In this document: positions 25,727 through 32,532 of the stretch, in pieces
How the letters are laid out: each line of letters opens with the position of its first letter
Numbering within the stretch: the first letter of the stretch is position 1
From: AWTP1-13 sp050248715
GTDB lineage: Bacteria; Pseudomonadota; Alphaproteobacteria; Rhizobiales; Hyphomicrobiaceae
NCBI GenBank assembly: GCA_050248715.1
Contig: JBFWRV010000013.1
Location: 1-64,000, forward strand
Length of the DNA: 64,000 bases
Direction: 5' to 3'
The notes under the pieces: model-generated
Database searches by the model: none
Seen by the model: the letters and a program-made list of their open reading frames with translations, nothing else
What the model was told of the DNA's origin: nothing
Position numbers and translations under genes: made by a program

Positions 25727-26881
25727 CTACTTCGTGCGCGCCTTCGGCGGGCTCGCCAAGACCTCCGCTGTATGCTGTCCAAGCACGGGCGCGGCGCGGC
25801 GCACCGACCCGGGCGTCTCCGACATCTTTACCGGTACGCCGATGGTGTCGAACTTGCCCGCTTTAGCGTGTTCGGTGGTGACGTACATTTCGCGCTCCAG
25901 CACGTGCGGATCGGTGAAAACCTCGTCGTAGTTGAGCATCGGCCCACACGGGATCTTGGCCTTGTCCAACTCCGCGAGCCAGTACGCCTTGGGCTTTTTG
26001 GTCAGCTCCTTTTCGATGATGGCTATCAGCTCCGCGTTGTTCCTCACGCGATCAGCGTTGGTCTTGAAGCGCGGGTCGTCCTTCAAGTCGGGGCGGCCGA
26101 TGATGTCGACGAAATTCACCCAGAATGCCTGTTGCGCTGCGCCTACGACCATATAACCGTCCGCCGCCGCCAGGCATTGATACGGTGCGCTGCCACGATG
26201 CATCTGGCCGATCCTGTTGGGTCGCGTTCGATGCGTCGAGTAGTGCGCGGCCTCGTAGACGCCGAATGAGATTGCTGCCTCCAGAAGCGACGTCTCGACC
26301 ATCTGCCCGCGCCCGGACTTGTGGCGCGACTCGACGGCGGCGAGGATGCCGAACGCCAGGAACATGCCGGCCGCTACATCCGAGATGGCGATCGGCAGGC
26401 GGCAGGGCGGACCCTCGGCGGGGCCGTTGGTGCTGATCAGGCCCGACATGCCTTGGGCAATAAGATCGAAGCCGCCGCGGCTGGCGTAGGGACCGGTCTG
26501 ACCGAAGCCCGAGATCGCCGCATAGATCAGACGGGGATTGCGCTTGCTCAGCTCTGCGTATCCGAGACCGAGCTTGTCCATCACGCCCGGCCGCATGTTC
26601 TCGATCAGGATATCGGCGCCGTCGACCAGCTCGAGCAGCTTGATCCTGCCTTGCTCGGTCTTCAGGTCCAGCACTACCGATCGCTTGTTGCGGTTCCACA
26701 CCATGAAGGGCGCGCTCTCGCCCTCGATGAAGGGCGGCATCCGGCGCGCATCGTCGCCACCGTCCGGCCGCTCGACCTTGATCACGTCCGCGCCGTGGTC
26801 GGCGAGCATCATCGCCGCATAGGGGCCGGACAAATGGCTCGTGAGGTCAACGACGACCAATCCATCAAGCGCGCCAGTCAT
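25727..26881 (-). CDS. CaiB/BaiF family (class III) CoA-transferase
   Basis: A 384-residue cytosolic enzyme that moves CoA between carboxylic acids. Family landmarks: GLVVVDLTSHLSGPYAAMML, GADVIKVERPDGGDDAR, NRNKRSVVLDLKTEQGR, DILIENMRPGVMDKLGLGY, then SGFGQTGPYASRGGFDLIAQ, the KSGRGQMVETSLLEA helix with its acidic residue, and the substrate-loop region IPCGPMLNYDEVFTDPHVLE. The catalytic aspartate should lie near residue 170. Length is near the family norm. It stands alone between a degraded zone and a divergent alpha/beta hydrolase; the acyl substrate is unknown. Confidence 0.94.
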   Translation of the reverse strand: MTGALDGLVVVDLTSHLSGPYAAMMLADHGADVIKVERPDGGDDARRMPPFIEGESAPFMVWNRNKRSVVLDLKTEQGRIKLLELVDGADILIENMRPGVMDKLGLGYAELSKRNPRLIYAAISGFGQTGPYASRGGFDLIAQGMSGLISTNGPAEGPPCRLPIAISDVAAGMFLAFGILAAVESRHKSGRGQMVETSLLEAAISFGVYEAAHYSTHRTRPNRIGQMHRGSAPYQCLAAADGYMVVGAAQQAFWVNFVDIIGRPDLKDDPRFKTNADRVRNNAELIAIIEKELTKKPKAYWLAELDKAKIPCGPMLNYDEVFTDPHVLEREMYVTTEHAKAGKFDTIGVPVKMSETPGSVRRAAPVLGQHTAEVLASPPKARTK

Positions 26882-27287
26882 CGGCCCTCTATGCTCCCGT
26901 TATTGCTGTGCCCATGCATCGGCTGCTATTCGCGAGCAGGCGCGCGCGTTCGTCAAGCCACTTTGGGGCCTCGTCACGCGATCCGATAGGCCGAGTGACC
27001 AACATCCCGCAGCGTCTGTTGCTTGAGGCTTCGAGATGGTCTTCGACAAGCTCAAACCCGCGGCTCGGTCGATGGAGGTGCTCGGGGCCGCCATCGCCCA
27101 GTCTTGACGACCTGCACCGACTTCTTCGCCGCCGCAGGCTGTGATCGCGTCTGATCGGGATCTGCTCTAGTAATGACCTGGCATGCTTCTCCGCATGCCA
27201 GGCTGCCCCCCACTTCCGTCAGGAGTGCGGTCACGCGCTCAAACCCGCGACGTTGAAATTTCCGACCCATGGTGGAGAAACGATGCA
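26882..27287. other. 406-bp divergent intergenic region with repeat fragment and perfect hairpin
   Basis: Separates the CoA transferase (minus) from the alpha/beta hydrolase (plus). It holds a TCTTCGACAAGCTCAAACC segment near 27041-27059, related to the widespread TTCGACAAGCTCAGG intergenic repeat, and a perfect 10-bp hairpin (27177-27202). Frames here are not convincingly coding. Confidence 0.5.
27177..27202. promoter_or_regulatory. Perfect 10-bp inverted repeat in the divergent intergenic region
   Basis: CCTGGCATGC and GCATGCCAGG flank a six-base TTCTCC loop. No T-run follows on either strand, so it is not a typical terminator for the genes here; an operator for the divergent genes or a transcript hairpin in the hydrolase leader is more likely. 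It starts 111 bp upstream of the hydrolase ATG. Confidence 0.5.
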
Positions 27288-28181
27288 ATGCCTCTGACCA
27301 CAACCGATGATGGTGTGAAGCTCCACTATGAGGAGACGGGTGCGGGAGACGCAATCCTGTTCCTGCACGAGTTCGGCGGCCATTATCTGAGTTGGGAGCC
27401 GCAGGTGCGCTACTTCTCGCGCCGCTATCGGTGCATCAGCTACGCGGCACGAGGTTGGCCGCCTTCGGATATCCCTGCATCCGCGGATGCCTACTCCCAA
27501 GAACGTGCGGCGGACGATGCTGCGGCAGTGCTCCGCAGGCTCGGTATTGGCCAGGCGCACCTGGTCGGGCTGTCAATGGGAGCCACCGCGGCGATTGAAT
27601 TCGGCATCCGGCATCCGCAGATGGCATTGTCGCTGACGGCAGCTGCCGCCGGCAGCGGCGCGTCCACCGACCCCGCCGCCAAGCGCCGCTTCCAGGAGGA
27701 ATGCGCTGCCTTCGCCGCCCGCATCGAGCGCGAGGGCATGCCGGCCATGGCCGAACTCTACTGCGCCGGCACCGCGCGCGTGCAGTACCGCGACAAGGAC
27801 CCCCGAGGCTGGGCCGAGTTCAAGCGCCAGTTCGCAGAGGGGTCAGCCATGGGTCACGCGCGCACCATGATCGGCGTGCAGAGCGGGCGCGTGCCGCTGT
27901 TCGAGCGCAAGGCGGAACTCGCCGCCATTCCATCGCCGGTGCTCATCATCGCCGGCGATGAGGACGACAGCACGCTCGACGTTGCCTTGTTCCTGAAGCG
28001 CACCATCCCGCGCTGCGGCCTCATGATGCTGCCGAAGACCGGCCACACCATCAACCTCGAGGAACCGGCGGCCTTCAATGCGGCCGTCGAGAGTTTCCTC
28101 CACGCTGTCGAGCGCGGCCGCTGGGGCGAGAGCGCCACGCTCGCGGGCAAGACCTACACGCTGGTGCCACGCGACAAGTGA
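27288..28181 (+). CDS. Alpha/beta-fold hydrolase
   Basis: A 297-residue soluble hydrolase of the esterase/haloperoxidase type. Motifs: LFLHEFGGHYLSWEPQ (oxyanion region), YAARGWPPSD, VGLSMGATAAIEFGIRHPQ with the nucleophile serine, LIIAGDEDDST with the acid, and LPKTGHTINLEEPAAFN with the histidine. Start at ATG 27288 has GGTGGAG upstream; the longer frame has no ribosome site. Possibly works with the divergent CoA transferase or with the degraded transporter and amidase downstream in catabolism of an organic acid or amide; the substrate is not visible. Confidence 0.92.
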   Translation: MPLTTTDDGVKLHYEETGAGDAILFLHEFGGHYLSWEPQVRYFSRRYRCISYAARGWPPSDIPASADAYSQERAADDAAAVLRRLGIGQAHLVGLSMGATAAIEFGIRHPQMALSLTAAAAGSGASTDPAAKRRFQEECAAFAARIEREGMPAMAELYCAGTARVQYRDKDPRGWAEFKRQFAEGSAMGHARTMIGVQSGRVPLFERKAELAAIPSPVLIIAGDEDDSTLDVALFLKRTIPRCGLMMLPKTGHTINLEEPAAFNAAVESFLHAVERGRWGESATLAGKTYTLVPRDK

Positions 28182-28740
28182 TCACTTGGATGGCAGCGTG
28201 CTGATCTTGACGTTGTCCGGCCGGGCTTTTTTTCAGAAGGTCGGTATAGACGTAGCGCGAGTAGTCGACCGGCGCCTTCAGCTTGCCCTGGCGCTGGAGC
28301 TGCTCCTCAGAGATCTTGATGGTGGCGACGGCGCGCGGTCCGTCAGCGTCATGTTGTATTCGACCTTCGGCATCAGCTCGCGCGCCAGCTCGATCGGCAT
28401 CTTGAGGAACTTGGACACCATACCCGCCGCCGCCGCCCGGTCCTTGCCGATCAGGTCGTTGGCCTCGACCAGAGCGCGGATGAAGCGCACAGCCGTGTCC
28501 TCGTTCTTCTCGCTCCAGGTGCGGTTCATGTAGACGAAGTTGATGTTGTTATAGATGCCTCCGGCGTCCTGGAGGATCTTGGTGCCCTTGACGTTCATCA
28601 ACGCACGCGTGGGCCAGGGTTCCCAGGTGGCGAACGCATCGATATCGCCGCGCTCGATCGCGGCCACCATCTCGGGGGCCTCGATGTCGACGATCTTGTA
28701 GTCGGCCGGATCGACGGCAAGCTGCCCGACACGCAAGGTG
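28182..28740 (-). pseudogene. ABC transporter substrate-binding protein (NMT1/SsuA/TauA-like), truncated and frameshifted
   Basis: Minus-strand sequence RVGQLAVDPADYKIVDIEAP, DIDAFATWEPWPTRAL and TKILQDAGGIYNNINFVYMN is the C-terminal half of a nitrate/sulfonate-type binding protein. The 5' half is missing at about 28740. Reading continues only with two frame changes: near 28335-28342, after YNMTLTDR, where the next frame gives VATIKISEEQLQRQGKLKAP; and at a T7 run (28227-28233), after which ARPDNVKISTLPSK and a stop at 28182 follow. Dead gene. It ends tail to tail with the hydrolase gene, one base apart. Confidence 0.85.
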
Positions 28741-28955
28741 ACGTCAGTGTGCTCGCCAACATGGCCGGGTGTCCGGCCATCGGCCTGCCGATGGGAATGA
28801 GCGCGGATGGCCTGCCGCTTGGGCTGCAGTTCATGGCGCCGGTGGGGGAAGACAAGCGCGCTCTTGCGATTGCCTCGGCCTACGAGGCGGCTGCTGGATG
28901 GAAACTCCTGCCGCCCAGTCCCTACGGTCTCTCAGAACCACCCACTCGCTCATAA
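28741..28955 (+). pseudogene. Amidase (amidase signature family) C-terminal fragment
   Basis: The plus frame reads VLANMAGCPAIGLPMGMSAD, GLPLGLQFMAPVGEDKRALA and IASAYEAAAGW, which is the conserved end of GatA/amidase-signature enzymes. The catalytic Ser-Ser-Lys part, about 400 residues in the family, is absent. It abuts the truncated binding protein head to head at about 28740, so one deletion or inversion probably removed the 5' ends of both genes. No function expected. Confidence 0.85.
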
Positions 28956-29208
28956 CCACCCGCAGGACCGAACGCGACGGCAGGGTCGATCTCGATTTTG
29001 CGCCGGGCGGTGTCTCAGGGGCGGATCAATCCACGGTTCGCAAAGCTGTACCGAACATGCGCTTCGGTGCGGTTCATCGGCAGCATCTATGGCGTCATCG
29101 GTCGCGACGATTTTGCCTGGCGCAGCCCGCCGTGCTTTGCATGACTGAAAGGCTCAGCCACGTTGCGTCCACCAGGCCGGCGCAGCAATCCACAACGGTC
29201 CTTCCACC

Positions 29209-30138
29209 ATGGACATCCGACAGCTCCAATACCTCGCCGCGCTTGCCCGCGAGAAGCACTTCACGCGGGCGGCGAAGGCGTGCAACGTCACGCAACCGAC
29301 GCTGTCGGGGCGGATTCGTCAGCTCGAGCAGGAGCTGGGCGTACCCATCGTCGAGCGCGGCCAGCGTTTCCATGGACTGACGCCCGAAGGCGAACGCGTG
29401 CTCAAGTGGGCGCATGCCATCCTCGACAACTGGGGCTCCCTTCAGCAGGAGATCGCCAAGCTGCGCAATGTCAAAGGCACGCTCATCGGGCGCCTGTCTC
29501 TGGGCGTGATACCGTCGGGGTTGCCTATGGCCGCGCTGATCGCCAAGGCGATCCAGGACCGCCACCCGGGCATCGAGCTCAGCGTGCTGTCGCAAAGCTC
29601 CGTGGAGATCCTGCGCAACCTCGAGGATTTCTCGATCGACGTCGGCTTGTCCTACCTCGACAACGAGCCCATCGAAGGCATGCGCGCGGAAGCCATCTAT
29701 ATGGAGCGCTACTGCCTGCTGGTGCGCGCCGACCACGAGCTGTCACGGAAGAAGTCAGTGACCTGGGCAGAGGCGGCCAAGCAGCCCCTTTGCCTCCTCA
29801 CGCCCAACATGCAGAACCGGCGTATCATTGATCGCGCCTTCCGCACGGCCAACGCTAAGCCGACACCCCGGCTGGAGACCAATTCGGTGATCAACCTGTG
29901 CTCCAATGTGCATCTCATGGGGCTGGCCAGCGTCGTCCCCGAGTATTTTCTCGAGGTGCTGGGGCCCATGTCCGACATCCACGCGGTGCCGCTGACAAAC
30001 CCGGTTGTCGAGCACAGTGTCGGCTTGGTGGCTGTCGACAGAGACCCGGTCTCACCATTGGTCCTGGCCGTGTTCGAATGCGCCAGAGGCATGACGATAC
30101 CGGCACCAGCCGGCAGTCCTGCAGCGGGCGTCCCTTAG
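29209..30138 (+). CDS. fdsR: LysR-family regulator, probable activator of the formate dehydrogenase operon
   Basis: A 309-residue LysR protein: helix-turn-helix at residues 1-60 (MDIRQLQYLAALAREKHFTR, CNVTQPTLSGRIRQLEQELG), then a periplasmic-binding-like effector domain (LIGRLSLGVIPSGLPMAALI, LSVLSQSSVEILRNLEDFSI, VGLSYLDNEPIEG). It lies directly upstream of, and codirectional with, fdsGBA-fdhD-fdsD. In other bacteria a LysR protein in this place (FdsR) activates fds in response to formate; the name here rests on position and family, not on a residue signature. ATG 29209 begins the canonical MDIRQL start. Confidence 0.85.
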   Translation: MDIRQLQYLAALAREKHFTRAAKACNVTQPTLSGRIRQLEQELGVPIVERGQRFHGLTPEGERVLKWAHAILDNWGSLQQEIAKLRNVKGTLIGRLSLGVIPSGLPMAALIAKAIQDRHPGIELSVLSQSSVEILRNLEDFSIDVGLSYLDNEPIEGMRAEAIYMERYCLLVRADHELSRKKSVTWAEAAKQPLCLLTPNMQNRRIIDRAFRTANAKPTPRLETNSVINLCSNVHLMGLASVVPEYFLEVLGPMSDIHAVPLTNPVVEHSVGLVAVDRDPVSPLVLAVFECARGMTIPAPAGSPAAGVP

Positions 30139-30429
30139 GTCTTGGTCAGAAGTACCTTCACGGCCTGGGCAGCAAGTTTACCCGCCACCCACCTCGGGCC
30201 CATGGCATCCAACGGCTCCAAGGTCATGACGGAGGAACTTTGTAGTCCTCGCCCGGCCAACTTCGCTCGACCCGGCACACGGCCGCGCCGCGCCAGATGC
30301 CGACCACGTCGAGCCCTTGGGGCGAGCGATCATTGACAACCCTGATGGCCCGATCGGAACAACCTATTGGAGCGCAGGGGCCTTCATGCGCGATCCTCGC
30401 ACCTTGGGTCGACTCGAAGGTGACTTGCG
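30139..30429. other. 291-bp region between fdsR and fdsG, possible minus-strand gene relic
   Basis: Must hold the fds operon promoter. The minus strand also shows protein-like text in two frames: RVVNDRSPQGLDVVGIWRGA then, one frame away, MTLEPLDAMGPRWVAGKLAA and QAVKVLLTKT with a stop at 30135-30137. It may be the eroded end of an unidentified gene; I cannot name the family. Confidence 0.35.
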
Positions 30430-30897
30430 ATGGCGCCCTCAGAGGCGGAAGCGACAGCACGGGCGGTAGCCGGCCAGCACGGCAACAGGCCGGACGCGCT
30501 AATCGAGATCCTGCATGGAGTGCAGGCGGCGCTGGGCTGCGTACCAGAAGCCGCCGTCCCGGCGCTGGCCGATGTCCTAAATCTATCGCGTGCCGAGGTG
30601 CACGGCGTCGTCACCTTTTACCACGACTTCCGCCGCCAGCCGGCTGGCCGCCACGTGCTCAAGATGTGCCGGGCGGAAGCCTGCCAGGCGTTGGGTTGCG
30701 AAGCCCTGGTCGAGCGCGCCGAAAGCCGGCTTGGCGTCTCGGCCGGCGGCACGAGCGCGGACGGCCGCGTGACGCTGGAGTCCGTCTATTGCCTGGGCCT
30801 TTGTGCTTGCGGCCCGTCGGGGATGATGGACGGACGCGTTGTCGGACGCCTCACCGCGCCCAGGCTCGACGCCCTTCTGGGGGAAGCGGGCGCATGA
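30430..30897 (+). CDS. fdsG: NAD-dependent formate dehydrogenase gamma subunit (NuoE-like)
   Basis: A 155-residue thioredoxin-fold [2Fe-2S] protein, homologous to NuoE of complex I. Cluster ligands are C80 and C85 (KMCRAEACQALGC) and C121 and C125 (VYCLGLCACGPSGM). The helical N-terminus includes DALIEILHGVQAALGCVPE and RAEVHGVVTFYHDF. In the cytosolic FdsGBAD complex it passes electrons between FdsA and the FdsB flavin. First structural gene of the operon; its stop overlaps the fdsB start by four bases. Confidence 0.95.
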   Translation: MAPSEAEATARAVAGQHGNRPDALIEILHGVQAALGCVPEAAVPALADVLNLSRAEVHGVVTFYHDFRRQPAGRHVLKMCRAEACQALGCEALVERAESRLGVSAGGTSADGRVTLESVYCLGLCACGPSGMMDGRVVGRLTAPRLDALLGEAGA

Positions 30898-32522
30898 CCA
30901 TTCCCTTCCTCAGCCGCTCTCGAACGCCTGCGGAGGACCAGCCGCCCCGAACGGTCCGGCTGTTCATTTCCAAGGACGCAGCGGCGGTTGCCGTGGGTGC
31001 CGAAACCGTGGTGGCGGCGATCGTGCACAGCGCGGCGGCGACTGCGCTTCCGGTTGAAGTCGTTCGGACCGGCTCGCGCGGCATGCTTTGGCTGGAGCCG
31101 CTGATTGAGGTCGAGATCGACGGCGTGCGCTATGGCTTCGGCCCGATCGAGTCTCAAGCCCTGGCCGGGCTTCTTGATGCCGGCCTCCTGCAGGCCGACT
31201 TGAAGCGATTGCTTGCCCATCCCGCCTCGCTTGGACCAATCGATAAGATCGAATATCTCGCTGCCCAGACGCGGTTGACGTTCGCCCGCTGCGGTATCAC
31301 CGATCCACTTTCGCTCGACAACTACCGCGCGCTCGGCGGCTGCAAAGGCTTGGAGAAGGCGCTGTCGCTGACACCTGCCGGCATCGTCGACGAGGTGGCC
31401 AAATCGGGCCTGCGCGGACGCGGCGGTGCCGGCTTCCCGACCGGCGTCAAATGGAAGTCGGTGCACGACGCCGCAGGCGAGCAGAAGTACATCGTCTGCA
31501 ACGCCGACGAGGGCGACAGCGGCACGTTTGCCGATCGCATGCTGATGGAGGGCGATCCATTCCTTCTGATCGAAGGCATGACGATCGCGGGCATGGCCGT
31601 CGGTGCGAGCAAGGGATTCATCTATGTCCGTTCTGAGTACCCCCATGCCATCCTGGCGTTGAAGGCCGCCGTCGCCATCGCTAGGAAAGCTGGCCTGCTC
31701 GGAGCCAACGTTGCGGCCTCGGGTAGGGCGTTCGACCTCGAGGTCCGGGTGGGCGCCGGCGCCTACGTATGTGGCGAGGAAACGGCCCTCCTGGAGAGCC
31801 TGGAAGGTAAGCGCGGCATCGTGCGCGCCAAGCCGCCGCTGCCGGCGCACAAGGGCCTGTTCGGCAAGCCCACCGTGATCAACAACGTGCTCTCGTTCGC
31901 GGCCGTGCCGTTCATTGTGGCCGAAGGCGCCAAGGCTTACGCCGATAACGGCTTGGGCCGCTCGCGCGGCACCATCCCGATCCAACTCGCTGGCAACATC
32001 AAGCGCGGCGGCCTCTTCGAGACGGCCTTCGGCATGACGCTCGGCGAGCTTGTGGACGACATCGGCGGTGGCACAGCGTCGGGCCGGCCAGTCAAGGCCG
32101 TGCAGGTCGGCGGGCCGCTCGGCGCCTATTTCCCACGCGCGCTGTTCGACACGCCGTTCGACTACGAGGCGTTCGCCGTGCGCGACGGACTCATCGGTCA
32201 TGGCGGCGTCGTGGTGTTCGACGATACCGCCGACATGGCACGCCAGGCCAAGTTCGCCTTCGAGTTCTGCGCCATCGAGAGCTGCGGCAAGTGCACGCCT
32301 TGCCGCATCGGCTCCACGCGCGGCGCCGAAACCATTGACAGGATTATGGCCGGCGAGAATGACGAGGCGAATTTGGCGCTCGTCACCGATCTTTGCAACA
32401 CAATGAAGTTTGGATCGCTGTGCGCGCTAGGCGGCTTCACGCCTTATCCCGTGATGAGCGCGCTCACCCATTTCCCCGACGATTTCCGGCGCCCGGCGCC
32501 GCGCCTGCAAGCGGCCGAGTGA
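30894..32522 (+). CDS. fdsB: NAD-dependent formate dehydrogenase beta subunit (NuoF-like, FMN/NAD site)
   Basis: A 542-residue subunit that reduces NAD+ at an FMN. The first 120 residues form a thioredoxin-like domain related to NuoE/HoxE; the rest is NuoF-like: GLRGRGGAGFPTGVKWKSV (NAD-binding glycine loop), YIVCNADEGDSGTFADRMLM (FMN), GAGAYVCGEETALLESLEGK and the [4Fe-4S] ligands ESCGKCTPCRIG (C464, C467, C470) with a distal Cys in SLCALGG. ATG 30894 overlaps the fdsG stop. Second gene of the operon. Confidence 0.96.
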   Translation: MTIPFLSRSRTPAEDQPPRTVRLFISKDAAAVAVGAETVVAAIVHSAAATALPVEVVRTGSRGMLWLEPLIEVEIDGVRYGFGPIESQALAGLLDAGLLQADLKRLLAHPASLGPIDKIEYLAAQTRLTFARCGITDPLSLDNYRALGGCKGLEKALSLTPAGIVDEVAKSGLRGRGGAGFPTGVKWKSVHDAAGEQKYIVCNADEGDSGTFADRMLMEGDPFLLIEGMTIAGMAVGASKGFIYVRSEYPHAILALKAAVAIARKAGLLGANVAASGRAFDLEVRVGAGAYVCGEETALLESLEGKRGIVRAKPPLPAHKGLFGKPTVINNVLSFAAVPFIVAEGAKAYADNGLGRSRGTIPIQLAGNIKRGGLFETAFGMTLGELVDDIGGGTASGRPVKAVQVGGPLGAYFPRALFDTPFDYEAFAVRDGLIGHGGVVVFDDTADMARQAKFAFEFCAIESCGKCTPCRIGSTRGAETIDRIMAGENDEANLALVTDLCNTMKFGSLCALGGFTPYPVMSALTHFPDDFRRPAPRLQAAE

Positions 32523-32532
32523 GGTTCATACG

